64,000 nt of DNA from Rehmannia glutinosa (GCA_016081115.2 JABTTQ020002540.1:434001-498000), one strand, 5' to 3'. Counted from the first letter of the stretch, positions 12,186-24,192 are shown. The notes: generated from the sequence alone by a model not told the origin. A program made the numbers and translations.

Positions 12186-14423
12186 TGTAGTGTCATCATA
12201 GATGGGGGGACTTGCACTAATGTAGCAAGTGCAAAGATGGTGGATAGGTTAGGAATCCAAACCATAAAACACCCGCAACCGTATAAGTTGCATTGGTTGA
12301 GGGACTGTGGGGAGATGCGGATAAGTAGGCAGGCGAATGTAGCATTTCAAATAGGGGGATATACGGATGAGGTGTTGTGCAATGTGGTGCCGATGCAGGT
12401 GGGGCACATCCTGTTGGAAAGGTCGTGGCAGTTTGATAGGAGGGTTCAACATGACGGCTACACTAACCAGTATACTCTTGTTTATAATCAGAGGCGTATT
12501 GTACTTCTTCCTGTAACTCCAAAAGAAATCTATGAGGATCAAGTGAAGTCGAGAGAGAGAGAGGTAATAGAAAAAGAGAGTTCGGCTAGTAAGCATAAAA
12601 ATCAAAATAAAGCCGAGAAAAAGCAGAGCTTGAGAGAAAACAAGAGTGAGGTCCATTTAATGGTAGAAGTGAGGTTCGAGAGATAGCCGGGAAAAAGGAG
12701 AGCAATAATTTTGAGAGGGCGAAAAACAAAAAGGGGTGGGACGGCCATGAGGTAAGAAACGAGGAAAAATAAATTTGATGGCAAAAATGAGTGACCTTAG
12801 GAAAGCCACCGAGTGGTTGTTTGACGATACTCTTGGTTTACAAGGGCACTTATTTATCTCTTGTGATCTTAACCCGATTTGCCTAGTTCTGTCTTGTCTT
12901 TATTGCAGGAGTTCGAGGATGTATTTCCGGATGAGATCGGGACGGGTTACCACCTATTCGAGGATTGAGCATCGATTGATTTCATTCAGGTGCATCATCG
13001 CCTTAACCGACCGGCGTCTGATTAACTAATCCGGAGGAGACAAAAGAGTTGCGGGCGAGGTTGATGAGTTGCTAAGTAAGAAACTCATCCAGGGAAAGCA
13101 TAAGTCCTTGTGCGGTTCGGTGTTACTAGTTAGAAGAAGGATGGGTCTTGGAGGATGTGTTTGGATTATCGGACTATTAATAACATCACTATCAATCTTG
13201 GCACCCCATACCTCGCTTGGATGATATGTTAGGCGAACTCCATGGTTCAAAGATCTTCTCCAAGATCGATTTGAGAAGCGGGTACCACATTCGGATACGG
13301 GGAAAGGGATGAGTGGAAAACAACTTTTAAAACGAAGCATGGTTTGTATGAGTGGTTAGTCATGCCACTTGGGCTAACAACGCGCTAAAGACGTTCATGA
13401 GACTTATGAACCATGTTTTGAGAGCTTTCATTGGTAAGTTTGTCGTGGTTTACTTTGATTATATTCTCATTTATAGTAAATCATTGTACGAACACTTGGA
13501 TCACTTGAGGGCCATCTTGGAGGTGTTGATGAAGGAAAAGTTGTATGCAAAGCGTCAAGAAGTGCACCTTTTGTTCGGAGCGATTGATATTCTTGGGATT
13601 TGTAGTGAGCTCGAGGGGAATTACAGTGGATGAGGAGAAGATTAAAGCGATCCAGGACTGGCTTAAACCCACATCGGCCAATCAAGTGCGTAGCTTTCAT
13701 GGCCTTGCGAGCTTTTATCGGAGGTTTGTGCGGGATTTCAGATACTATCGCAAAGACCATTTATGGAAACTATTAAAAAGAGTGTTGCGTTTGGTGGCGA
13801 GGCCCAAGACAAGCATTTGAGTTGTTGAAGGAAAAGCTAACACATGCGACTTTGCTAGATCTTGCGGATTTTACCAAAGTCTTTGAGATTGAGTGTGACG
13901 CGTCGGGGTTGGGATCGGCGCCGTCTTGTCAAGAGGGGCAGCCAATTACATTCTTCAGCGAAAAACTGAGTGGTGCGGCCTTAAACTACCCGACATACGA
14001 CAAGGAGTTGTATGCTTTGGTCCGGGCCTTAAAAACATGGCAGCACTATTTGTGGCCAAAGGAGTTCATAATCCACACCGATCACGAGTCCCTAAAGTAT
14101 CTCGAGGGGGCAAAAAGTTGAACAAGCGACATGCACGGTGGCTCGAATTCATCGAGACATTTCCATACATCATCGGTACAAGCAAGGTAAAACTAATGTT
14201 GTAGCGAGACTTGCTTTGTCTCGGAGGTACACTCTTCTCTCTACTTTAGATGCTAAAATCCTCGGGTTTGAACATATTAAAGAGTTGTACTTGCATGATC
14301 TTGATTTTTCAGAGCCATTTGGTGCGTGCGAAAAGGGGGTCGAGGGTAAGTTTTATAGGCATGATGGTTTTCAATTTCGGGAGGATAAATTGTGCATTCC
14401 TGAATGTTCTTTGAGAGACTTAC
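12186..14423 (+). pseudogene. Ty3/Gypsy pol: protease, reverse transcriptase, RNase H, start of integrase; broken
   Basis: The order is protease (IIDGGTCTNVAS near 12195, then a LERSW/FDR segment), an EFEDVFPDEI linker near 12912, RT blocks at 13140-13480, RNase H (ECDASG at about 13893 and IIHTDHESLKYL at 14070-14103) and the pre-integrase segment to 14423. The RT catalytic box reads VVYFDYILIYS, so the second aspartate of YxDD is Tyr. Frameshifts occur near 13000, 13350, 13600, 13790 and 14120. Integrase is cut off at the partial LTR. It is certainly dead. Confidence 0.88.
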
Positions 14424-15213
14424 TGTTAGATAAATATTTTTATCATGATTTTGATGATTTTCTTCAAATGAGTTTTAAAACCAAAACAATGTCCCTAAAT
14501 GTTGTCTAAATACTTCCGATCGATTTAAAATATTTTTACTATTTTTCGGAGTATTTTTTGGAATTTATTTCCGATAAAAAATTGGATAACACTTTTGTTT
14601 CAGGCTCGACCGGTCGCCCTATAGGGCAACCTGTACCTGAGTTGAGTTTTGAAACAGAAAAAGGGACGTAGGAGAAATCAGGGAGGGCGATCGGTCGACC
14701 TCGGTCGACCCCTGGGCGACCGGTACCTAAGAATGCCCTCTCAAGTGCAGACTTCTCTGTTTCGTTTTTAAAACACCCCCAACCTGGGGTCAAGATCAAA
14801 GGCGACCGGTCGAACCCCCCCTCCGACCAATCCTCCTGTGTAAAAGTCGCAGCAAACTCATTTCAATCTTATCTCTACGCGATCGGTCGAACCCCTGTTT
14901 TATCAGCAAACCACCCGTTGTATTTTCAGACAGCTTTTTCCTAATTTGTGGGATTGATTTCTAACTTGTACTATAATCTTGATTTTAAATGGTTTCTTTT
15001 AAAGAAATCACTCCCCAAGGAGGAGCCTATGTCCTGGAAATCAAGCCAAGACCTCTCCTATAAATAGAGGCTTCATTCAAGCAACAAGATACAACACATT
15101 ATACAAGCAAAAGAGCATACAAGCAAACACTTTCATAAATCTTGTTGTATTAGCCTAAGCACTTGCACTTCTTTGAGATCTAGGCTTTCAATTCTTGATT
15201 ACACTTGTACTCA
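14424..15213 (+). repeat. Partial LTR of the copia family, plus orientation
   Basis: It starts TGTTAGATAAATATTTTTATC, matching the start of the reverse LTR at 12185, and carries four GACCGGTCG/GATCGGTCG motifs and CTATAAATAG near 15059. It stops at ACTTGTACTCA, about 790 bp in, where MITE family A sequence resumes. The last 500 bp are missing. Confidence 0.85.
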
Positions 15214-15302
15214 AACACTCCCAACTTCTGATTCTCAACTACTTCTACTTCTGCTATAATAAATCACTTCTTCTAAAAACAGAAGATTTTGCAAACACTC
15301 CC
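15214..15302 (+). mobile_element. Tourist-like MITE (family A), right arm
   Basis: This is the other end of the MITE that begins at 8148. It ends TTTGCAAACACTCCC and is followed by ATA, then by duplicated-block sequence. Confidence 0.8.
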
Positions 15303-16181
15303 ATAATCTTTGTTGTGTATATATATTATTAATTTTCTTGGTGGAACTTTTATTTTTTAGCCCACCCTATTGTTAATTCCTGGATTCGGGGGGTAATTGT
15401 TACGTAAATACAGACCTTAATTGAGTACAGGGGTATTGCAATTTTGAAAGATAATTAGAGTAAAAAGATACTATAAAGGAACAATTCGGAAGTAGGCAAA
15501 ATTTTAATAAGAAACACCAAGAATCTTCAGAAATTGAGGAATGGGGTACTGAACTTCTGATAACATTAATTTCATACAATTGAAGAACTAATTAATGTCA
15601 AAGAAGCTCCAAAAAGAGGCTAGCTTTTGGATGGAGACCAGCTTCTTTGAGAGACATTCTCTTTTGATCAAAACCATAAACTTTTCTAGGGAAGTTTGAT
15701 ATTAGCCTGTAGTTTTCAACTTTAACAAGGCCTAACGAATCGATGTATTTGTAAATTTCTTGAATCTTGTCTGTGCACAAGAAGCTATGCTCCATCCTCT
15801 CCCCGTTTGGAAAACGGATTAAAATCTGGTAATTGGATCAAAACTTTTTAGTTGTGAAGACAAACCAAATGTATGTTGAAGATTTTCCCGAATATATATA
15901 GCATGATTTTGTACCTGAGTCACTTCAGCCTTTTTAACTCCACTTGTATTTGCTTTCTGAGAGTTTTGTGCACCAATTGAAGCTGGTTTAACTTTGTTAG
16001 GCTGTTTACTAGCTGAGTTTTCCTTATGTTTCCCAAGTATAGGTTCTCTAACTTCTGAACTTGACTTCTTTTGGAGTCTTTCTTTCTCCTAGAATAACAC
16101 AAACATAGTCAACTGTCAATTTGTTCACTCAAGAGTTTCACTCCAAAGTATGTAAGTTTGTTTCATATTATTGGAGAATAA

Positions 16182-16345
16182 TTACAAATACTACCCTTGA
16201 GGTTCAGCCTAATTACAAAAACCTCAATTAATTTTCAAAATTACAAATAACCCTTTAAGGTTTGTATTTAACTAACAAAAACCCCTCTTAAGGGTGCAAT
16301 TTGTAAATAGGACAAATGTCAAGCGAGTATTTGCAATTATGAAAG
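16182..16345. mobile_element. MITE family B in UBX intron 2, copy 1
   Basis: It has the family signature AATTACAAATACTACCC at one end and the inverse near the other, with internal TTTGTAATT words. The same intron of copy 2 has it (30822-31078), so it predates the duplication. Confidence 0.65.
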
Positions 16346-17099
16346 ATAATTGTTCTCTTTTATAATAAGCCTACACCACAGGAGTAGTTGTTGTTATTAT
16401 CCCATTTTCGTTCAGAAAGTCACGTAAAGAGCGGCACCTGATCTTTTGGAGAGCTGTTACATAAGCAACATCTTGTTCTTCCCTCAACCGTCGATCTGCC
16501 CTTCTCTTCTCTTCCTGCTTAGATCTGCCACTCCCAAATGCCACTCCTTGTTCTTCCATTGTTCTTTGCAGAATTTCGACTAGTTCAGCTGGTGACATTG
16601 GACCTTCCATCTGCACAAATTGAAGAAATGTTTTTTTTTTTTTCTCACTCCTCAACATTCTTTAAGTTGGTTAAGAATCTATATATCAGTCTATCTTCTT
16701 TTGTATTCAGTTCACATCTTAGTTCAACTAGCACAGAACTAAGGCTTCATTCCTTTCTCTCTATCCTGGGGCCAAACTCACACTTTCTGCAGGAGGTGCT
16801 TGAAAAAGAAATTACCTCGAGAGTTCTGGAAAGATCGAAGTTAGCCGAAGTTTTGTCTTCCCAAAGGCCTGCTCGTCCTAAAACAAATGAGTCAAGCCCT
16901 AGCCCTTACCTTACCGACTCTACCTTTGACCCCTTAACCTGAACACCTTTGGCACCGCTTACTATTGTTGCAGCGGCAAGGATAACTCTAACAATGGGTA
17001 GGCTTTCACCGGTGAATTGAATGGATGAATGTAAAGTTGAGGATTTGAAATCCTTATTAACAAATCCATCGAGTTAACTTGTTCGGATTACAAAATATA

Positions 17100-17775
17100 A
17101 CGGGTTAATTATAAAAAGTACCCTTGAGGTTTGACCTAATTACAAAAAAACCCAGCTATTTCTTGAAATTATAAAAAAATACCCCTGAAGTTTTATTTTG
17201 TCTAACATTTAACCCCTTCATAAGCAAAAAAAAAAAAAAAAAATAAGATGGATGTGCGGACACACTAGATTAGATAGAATAAGAAATGAACACATTAGAA
17301 ACAAAGTGGGAGTAGCACCAATAGACGAGAAAATTAGAGAAACACGATTAAGATGGTTTGGACATGTTTATAGGAGACCTTTAGATGCACCTGTGCGACG
17401 TTTAGAAGGTAGAGAATCACTCACACAAATCAAAAGAGGAAGAGCTAGGCCTAAAAAGACTTGGAAAGAAGCTATTAAACATGACATGTTATACCAGAAA
17501 TAAACGAAAATATGGCTTATGACCAAAACGATGGCGCGATATGATCCGTATAGCCACCCGTAGTGGGATTAAAGGCTAGTTTTTTGTTGTTGTTGTTGTA
17601 TAAGCAAAAAAAAATTCAAAAACTCTCTTTCATATTTATAAAATCATTGCAAGATATACCCCCTTAATTTTTATTTGAATCAAACCTCGGGGTATTTTTG
17701 TAATTTTGAAAGTTACTTGGGATTTTTTGTAATTAGGTCAAACCTCAAGGGTACATTATGTAATTATCCCTAATA
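17100..17775. mobile_element. MITE family B in UBX intron 1, copy 1 only, split by a LINE
   Basis: Long terminal inverted repeats start GGGTTAATTATAAAAAGTACCC and end GGGTACATTATGTAATTATCCC. Copy 2 has an empty site at about 31478 (ACACAATATATTTCAAATTC), so the insertion came after the duplication. AATATA lies on both flanks as a probable target duplication. Confidence 0.75.
17235..17599 (+). mobile_element. 5'-truncated RTE-type LINE, 3' end only
   Basis: It encodes the C-terminal end of a LINE reverse transcriptase (RLRWFGHVYRR, then VRRLEG and RGRARPKKTW), a stop near 17502, and a short 3' UTR ending in a TTGTTGTTGTTG tail. ATAAGCAAAAAAAAA flanks it at 17220-17234 and 17600-17614, a 15-bp target duplication. 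It lies inside MITE family B, inside the UBX intron. Confidence 0.88.
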
Positions 17776-17954
17776 TAAATCAAATTCTTAGGCTCCCATT
17801 ATAAGCTATTTTTTTAGTATGAATTTCAAATTCATCTTACATGGAGTCATTAAAAATTCTTCCTTTAAATTCTCTTATCAAATCCAAATTCATTCTACAT
17901 GTAGCTCCAAATTGAAATAATCAGGAGGAGAATGATGAATAGAAACATTTATTT

Positions 17955-18165
17955 TAGGAAAAATTATAATAAATACCCTTCAGGTTTAGCTAATTACAAA
18001 AACACAATTTATCTTTCAAAATTAGTAAATTACAAATACCATGTTGAGGATGCAATTTATAAATAGAAACAAATGTCAAGGAGGTTTTTGTAATTTTGAA
18101 AGATAATTGAGTTTTTTCGTATTTTGCTGAACCACAAGGGTACTATCTGCAATTAACCCTTTATT
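17955..18165. mobile_element. MITE family B in UBX intron 1, copy 1
   Basis: It begins AAAAATTATAATAAATACCC and ends near GCAATTAACCC. It is shared with copy 2 at 31618-31873, so it predates the duplication. Confidence 0.65.
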
Positions 18166-18441
18166 TTACAATAGAAATACAAATCTTGGAGAATATCCTA
18201 ACTTTCTCCTGGAACTTCTATTAAATATGACAAACTCAAGATGTAAGAGTTGAATCTCATAGACAAAACTTAAAATTATGAAACTTCTACATGATCTCCG
18301 CAGAATTCTAGTCATTACCCCGCCTCTCCACCCCCAATCATTTTTTTTAATCTATTATCAAGCAATATCCATCTTGAGAAGGTTTACTTAACAGATCATT
18401 TATATCAACAAGAATGCTGCAGATAAGCCATTAAGAAGAAA

Positions 18442-18514
18442 TTAAGGGAGTGTTTGCATACTCTAGAGAAAACAAAAAAGTGATTCTCAGCTTATAAGTG
18501 GAAAAATTGTTGAA
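18442..18514 (+). mobile_element. MITE family A remnant in UBX intron 1
   Basis: GGGAGTGTTTGCATACTCTAG with AAAAAAGTGATTCTCAGCTT is the end of family A. Copy 2 lacks about 70 bp here (ATTAAACAAAAGTCAG), so this is a truncated insertion or excision scar specific to copy 1. Confidence 0.6.
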
Positions 18515-19624
18515 GTCAGATTTGTGCTCACCTGTTGATGCACAGCAAGATTATCACCAGCAGCTGGAGCCACAACAGCACAAAATGGAAAACTGGAAAC
18601 CCTTAAAGATGTAGCCATCTGAAGCCCTTCTGCTCTACTTGCAAGTCCACCCCAGCAAACAAAATTTGCATCAAGAAATTGTACAACTAACTCAGAACAA
18701 AGGGTCTCTCTGCAGAAAGATGGAGTAAAAGGATGTTCTGGAGAATGAATGTACATGAACATGAACTTATGCTCATCCTTAGCTATCTTTAGTGCATCCA
18801 TATATCGACACGCGTAGAAAAATGGATGCATTGTACCATATTGCTGCTCAAAATTAGCCAAAAAAGCCCATTCTTCTTGAATCTGAAAATTTGAAGGATC
18901 TTGAAAGGGAAAGTTTAAGGGCTGTTGTGAATGGAAATTTTGATGATGTGGGTGAGGATGATTGTTTCGTCCTCCTATTCCCATTAGGTTCATTCCTTGA
19001 TTCATCATTCTTGAAACTCCTACTAAGATGTTTTTAGGAATGCTCACCATTCGACGAACAATAGTACCGATTTCGTTTTCGCTCATTCTTGATGACATTT
19101 TTTTTTCTCAAGAGTGGGAATGCTTTAGTGATCTTTTAATTGGAAGAGTTTTACTGTTCTTTTTACCAGGAAAAGAATCCTAAGATTATGCAAAGGACCA
19201 ATGTGGAATTGGGCTTGGCATTTTGTCAAACATATGGTGCGAGTGTCAAAATCAACTTTACAACTTTGTCTTTTGCTTTATCAAAGTTAATTCAAAGTGA
19301 GGACAGAATATTGTACAGGAGATTAGATTTATGTTTTCTCTATTCTCTTGTACTGAGTTCAAAGAGGATACCTTCCTTGGAGACATTGTTATGCTTTATG
19401 TCAGCTAACATTCTGGGATAAGAGAATGAAAAGGATAGCAAGATTAGACAAGGGATGAACTTTACTAAGGCAGCATTGAATTAAGTAATGAACTTTACAA
19501 CTATATTAGGCTAGAAAGAGCAGATTGAAATGCCTGAATATGATTTGCATAGTTCTTTAGCATAGTTCAATTGAAAGTGGGCTACCTGCTTGAATGATGT
19601 AGTCTTCTGGAATTGTGATAATCA

Positions 19625-20885
19625 GGCAAAATTGCTAAACTTGTCCTATAACTTAGAGGAAACTATTTTTCGCCCTTCGAACTATTTGGGTGCCATTGTC
19701 ACATTTTTTTAAAAGACACTTTATCTCCTGAAGTTCAAGGGTTTTGCATATAGTATCCTAAGGTCTTGTCGGCGGTAAAATGTTCCACCGGAATCTTGTC
19801 ACGTGCCATTCACGTAGGGCAAAATTGCCATTTTGTCATATTATAACAAGTTTATTGCACTTTGTCATCTAAACTTTGCACTAATGTTATTTTGTCATAT
19901 GAATTTTGAACGACTTTACACTTTTGTCATTACCGGTTTAAACAAAAAATAAAAAAAAATTATATGTATATACATTTATTTTACATATTTTAAATTTCTT
20001 GATAAAAATTAAATAAATTGGACTAGTATTCACTTCAATAAAATAGATTATCAATAAGATTATTTTATATTCTTTTCTTTTTTCACCTTTTTTGTAGAAT
20101 TGTAGTTGATTTACTTTATTAGTGAATAAAAAGTATAAATCTAATGTTAATCTAATTTATCAAATTACAAATAAAAAGTATACATAATTATTTATCCATT
20201 TTGAGGTAAATAAAATAATATACGTAGGCAACTAAAATTTTTAATATATTAGAATAAATTTTCATAAAGAAAAATATAGTAGGTAGTAATAAGTTTGAAC
20301 CATATGTTAAAAATCCTATGCTATATTTTAAAAGTAGAAATAATGCATTTCATTAAGTTGCAAACTTTTATATTATGAAATTTACTTGAATTTATAAAAA
20401 TAATTTTTAAATTGCATTATATTATTATAAAATTGACATTGATGTATACTTATAATTTTTTCACTTCAAAGTTCATAAAATTAGTTCTTTTTCAAATTTT
20501 GATGTAAAACATTAAATTAAATAAACTAAAAAGGAAGAAAATATAAAATAATTGTATTGATAATATATTTTATTGAAGTGAATACTAGTTAAATTTACTT
20601 TTTTTTTTGTTTCAAAAATTAAAAAATATATAAAATAAATGTATACGAATAATTTTTGATTTTTTTAAACTGGGGAGGTAAAACGTAAATTTCTCAAAGT
20701 TCATATGGCAAAGTAACAATTACAAAAAGTTTTAGATTGCAAAATGCAATAACATTAGTATAATTTGAGTCAAATGCCAATTCTACCCCCACGTGCATAG
20801 CACGTGACAAGATTCCGGTGGAATATTCTGCTGCCGACGAGACCCAGGAGGTTATGTGCAAAACTCTTAAACTTCAGGAGGTACA
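19625..20885. mobile_element. Foldback-type element with ~310-bp inverted arms, right end lost
   Basis: The arms 19730-20046 and 20572-20885 are mutually inverted. They share CTCCTGAAGTTCAAGGGTTT, GGAATCTTGTCACGTG and TTCACTTCAATAAAATA segments around an AT-rich centre. The first ~105 bp of the left arm (19625-19730) has no partner because the right arm stops at the copia LTR at 20886. No coding sequence is present. The left edge coincides with the end of homology between the duplicated blocks. Confidence 0.8.
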
Positions 20886-22196
20886 TGTTTGATATATGTT
20901 TTTATCATGATTTTGATGATTTTGTTTTTACACCAAAATAATGTTATTAAATGTTGTCCAAATACTTTCGATTGTCTTAAAATGTTTTTACCAATTTTTC
21001 GGAGTATTTCTTGAAATTTATTTTCGTTTAAAATTGGACAACACATCCGTTTCGCGTTGGACCGGTCGCCCTATAGGGCAACCCGTGCCTGGAGATGTGT
21101 TTTGAAAGCAGAGAAAATGTGACGGGAGTATAATTGCGAGAGGTCGGCCGTCGGCCGATCAGGGCATCGGACCTGGCCGACACCCTGTCGTCGGAACCTG
21201 GGTTTGTTTTTAAAGCGAAGGCATACGACTTAATTTTTGAGTATGGTCGGCCATTTGGCACGTGGTCGACCGGTCGCCGTGTGTAAAATTGTGTTCTTAT
21301 TTTCAAACATCTATTTCTACGCGACGGTCGCCCTAATGTTTAAATGACAAAATTATCATTGTTGTGCGTGCAGACCAACTTTCCTTAATTTATGGGATTG
21401 ATTTCTAAACAGACTATATTCTTGATTTTAATTGTATTTTTCTGTAGATTTTCAATCCCCAAGAGGAGTCTATACATGATCAATCATCTCCTATAAATAG
21501 AGAAAGTTTTGGAGCAACAAACACAACAATTGAGATACATCACAACAAGATACATTCAGTGAAAACACTTGTTCTTTCATTGTTATTATTCTTGTTGTAA
21601 TATTGCCTAGCTTATCACTTTCACATCTTGAGGTCTAGGCTTTCATTTCTTGATTACACTTGCACTCAAATTGTAATATCATTTATTGAGTTGTAATCTT
21701 GATTTTGGTTATCATCCAATACAAGACATCCTTGTGAGTATTCTTGTGGTAAGAATACACTTGGGTGATCTAAGTGATAGGTGTTTCAAGAGTGTGGTGC
21801 TCTTGAGGTGTTTGAAGAATTTGGTATTCTTCAAGATTGAAGATTGTGGTGGTCTTCATAGGTGCCGTTTGAAGGAAGATTGTGGTAATCTTCAAAGGGA
21901 GATTGTGGTAATCTCCAAAGGTGGTGTTGAAGAAGAGTGTGGTGCTCTCCAAGGTGTTGTAAGTTGAATTTGTATTAATTGTGGTAATTAATAAAATTCT
22001 TTTTCTTTTCCAAAATCCATCCCGGATATACTGGGGTGGTAGTGGGTTGAACTACTATAAATCGACGCATGTTATTTACATTCCGCACATTTTCTATTGT
22101 CTTGGCTTGTTTTGTTCGAAAAAAGAGGGCGAAATCGAAAAGATGGAGATAATCTATTCACCCCCCTATAGATTATCGTAGCCGCTTGGACTTACA
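20886..22196 (+). repeat. 5' LTR of non-autonomous copia-type element
   Basis: It runs from TGTTTGATATATG to GGACTTACA, 1311 bp, and pairs with the LTR at 26891. Motifs of GACCGGTCG/GGTCGGCCG type lie at 21060-21335, the TATAAATAG box at 21492, and a C-run at 22160. The left flank is GTACA with no matching duplication after the 3' LTR. Confidence 0.92.
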
Positions 22197-22197
22197 A

Positions 22198-22213
22198 GTA
22201 GTATCAGAGCCAA
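22198..22213 (+). promoter_or_regulatory. Primer binding site, tRNA-Met type
   Basis: GTAGTATCAGAGCC follows the LTR end. The cognate copy after the 3' LTR reads TGGTATCAGAGCC, so this one has a G-to-A change. Confidence 0.8.
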
Positions 22214-22350
22214 ACTCTTTGGTAAGCTCGTTCCACATCGCGAGTAAAGAGGAACGATCATCGGCTACGAATGAAGTCTACCTTACCGGCGCCTCCACCA
22301 CCAAGCTACCACTATTTGATTCCAAAAATTACACATTTTAGAAAAAAAGA

Positions 22351-23553
22351 ATGGAATGCTATCTACAAAGTTGCAGGTTCGATATTTGGAACACGGTTAT
22401 TAATGGAGAATCCATTCCGATGAAAAATGCACCTCACACCTCCAAAGCCTACAAGGAGCTCAATGATGAAGAGAAGAAAATCATCTCCTTAAATAGTAAA
22501 GCTCTTAACATTTTGTATTGTTCACTTACCTCTTTGGAGTTTGATCATATTGTAGAAATAAAATCGGCACATGGAGTATGGAGCAAATTAGAAGAAGTAT
22601 ATGCAAATGAAAGGAGTCATACAAAAGCATTTTCTTCTCAAATTGGTACAACCTCAAACCCAACTACATGGGGTGAGACGCCTACAACCTCCGACGACGA
22701 TGAAAACGAACGTTGTCTTATGGGCTTCGAAGAAAACGAGGTAAGTGCTAAACCCTCTACTTCCTATGATAATAATGATTATAATGATTTGCAAAATGAT
22801 TTTGATGAGCTTCAATATGAATTCCAAAACTTACTTGTTAAATACAAAAATTTGAAAAAGGAATTCAATATTTTGAAAATTGATAAGGATAGTTTATTTA
22901 CTTCCTATGAATCACTATCATGTGCTCACACCACCACACTTGACAAGGTTAGAAACATTGAGAAAGAAAATTGTACTCTTGTTGAGGATATTAATTGCAT
23001 AAAAAAGGATTTATCAAAATCCAATTTGAGTACCGATAAAATGACCGATATTGTTGATGTTCATAGTTGTGATAAATTAAAACAAGGACTTGATCATAAG
23101 CCTAATGTTGTTAATCATATGAAAAATAGTCAAGTCTCTAAGCATGTTGGTCATTACACTTCTAGAATTGTTACATGCTTCTATTGTGGTAAAAAGGGTC
23201 ATACGGTAAATACTTGTTGGGCTAGAAATAGCTCTAATTATTGTTGGAGACCTAAAAGTCTCAAAGCTAATCCCAAAGGACCCAAACATTTGAGGGTACC
23301 ACAAAGCAATGTCATATTAGGTACCCGACGGAATCAAGGAAAATTCATACCGCCAAGAAGACATCAAATGTCCATCTCATTTGATCAAAGGAGAAGACGT
23401 CACCAAAATGAATTTTCAAGAAGAAAACATTATCAACAATGGGAAGGAAATAATCATTGGAAATGGAGAAATTGGAGAAACTATCATTTACAAGATAATT
23501 TTCAAAGGGGAAGATACAATCAACAACGGGAAAGACACAACCCATGGAAATGA
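22351..23553 (+). CDS. Copia-type gag protein
   Basis: The 400-codon open frame encodes a retrotransposon capsid/nucleocapsid precursor. Residues ~20-90 match the UBN2-type gag core (DEEKKIISLNSKALNILYC, then VWSKLEEVY). Residues ~145-220 form an acidic coiled-coil-like segment. A zinc knuckle CFYCGKKGHTVNTCW (CX2CX4HX4C) lies at ~276, followed by a basic Arg/Gln/Asn-rich tail. About 80 residues expected between the core and the acidic part look deleted at NERSHTKAF. The frame has no internal stop, yet no protease or pol follows, so the product would have to be mobilised in trans. An upstream in-frame start may lie before 22351, where a TAG interrupts. Confidence 0.85.
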   Translation: MECYLQSCRFDIWNTVINGESIPMKNAPHTSKAYKELNDEEKKIISLNSKALNILYCSLTSLEFDHIVEIKSAHGVWSKLEEVYANERSHTKAFSSQIGTTSNPTTWGETPTTSDDDENERCLMGFEENEVSAKPSTSYDNNDYNDLQNDFDELQYEFQNLLVKYKNLKKEFNILKIDKDSLFTSYESLSCAHTTTLDKVRNIEKENCTLVEDINCIKKDLSKSNLSTDKMTDIVDVHSCDKLKQGLDHKPNVVNHMKNSQVSKHVGHYTSRIVTCFYCGKKGHTVNTCWARNSSNYCWRPKSLKANPKGPKHLRVPQSNVILGTRRNQGKFIPPRRHQMSISFDQRRRRHQNEFSRRKHYQQWEGNNHWKWRNWRNYHLQDNFQRGRYNQQRERHNPWK

Positions 23554-24139
23554 CGTAATTGGTAAATCGTATCTCCCTATTTAAATATGCATTTTATATT
23601 GTTATTATGCATGTTTTTATTTGTGAAATGACTTTTTCAATATATTTTTTGAAATGAGGTCTCATATACATATGTGATCTTAAAATCTTTTGAAAAAGAG
23701 ACCTTGAATGATGTTTGTGACTTATTATGGATTTTTATGACACAAGCTTATTTGTGATATTTCTTATTGTTTTTATCCTATACTTGTATCATATTGTTTT
23801 GTGCTAGATTTGTTTTAAGAAATTGTGTAGGACATATATATCTTCATCAATGGTTATTCTCTCATTTGACAATAGGACCTTAAATTATCGAGGTACGCTT
23901 ACTCGTACTATTCCCAGAGCTCGATGATCTTCATGTCATAATCATGCGCTTATTTCTCAAACTATTTTATTTTATTTCTCTTAAGTGTCATTATGGATTT
24001 CCCTATTTCTTTTAAAAGGGGCACTTTTCGAAATCTAGTTTTAATCGAGTCTCTTATCTCTTATTGGCTCGTAAAAATTGGATATATTCCATATTTGGGG
24101 TTCGATTTGCATTTTTGGATAAAGTTTTTTTCAAAACTG

Positions 24140-24192
24140 GTACCCCTGGTCGACCACACCGATCGACAGCCCCATCGACCGGTCGACTGGGT
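24140..24192 (+). promoter_or_regulatory. Internal U3-like TCGACCGGTCGA motif cluster before ORF2
   Basis: GGTCGACCACACCGATCGAC and ATCGACCGGTCGACTGGG repeat the palindromic words of this element's own LTR U3, 170-220 bp upstream of the ORF2 start. A TTTTAAAACAGGG stretch at ~24213 resembles the sequence next to the motifs in the LTRs. A promoter role is inference. Confidence 0.45.

Larger units (their letters stand above)
15598..19098 (-). pseudogene. Plant UBX-domain protein gene (UAS + UBX), copy 1, one-base frameshift
   Basis: The family recruits the AAA ATPase CDC48/p97 through a C-terminal UBX domain; UAS-containing members resemble FAF2/PUX10. Four exons on the minus strand: 18532-19098 (189 codons; MRRMVSIPKN-like leader then the UAS domain, CRETLCSELVVQF and NFVCWGG), 16438-16610, 15915-16088 (58 codons, basic linker) and 15598-15825 (UBX domain, ILIRFPNGER to LFLELL). 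Exons 1, 3 and 4 join in phase 0 with GT-AG borders. Exon 2 has 173 nt where 174 are needed: a T-run in copy 1 (GATCTTTTGGAG) replaces GATCTATCTGGAG in copy 2. That shift removes the UBX domain unless it is a sequencing error. The expected product is about 380 aa. No UBA domain precedes the UAS domain here. Confidence 0.85.
15303..19624 (-). repeat. Duplicated block copy 1, main part
   Basis: It matches 28390-40803 once the insertions in each copy are removed. It contains the whole UBX gene plus about 500 bp of upstream sequence, and the match ends at GAATTGTGATAATCA (19624 and 40803). Confidence 0.9.

Noticed and set aside
19140..19421. 93-codon ORF upstream of the UBX gene
   Set aside because: Not conserved in copy 2 of the duplication, where the same region is deleted or shifted; no domain.
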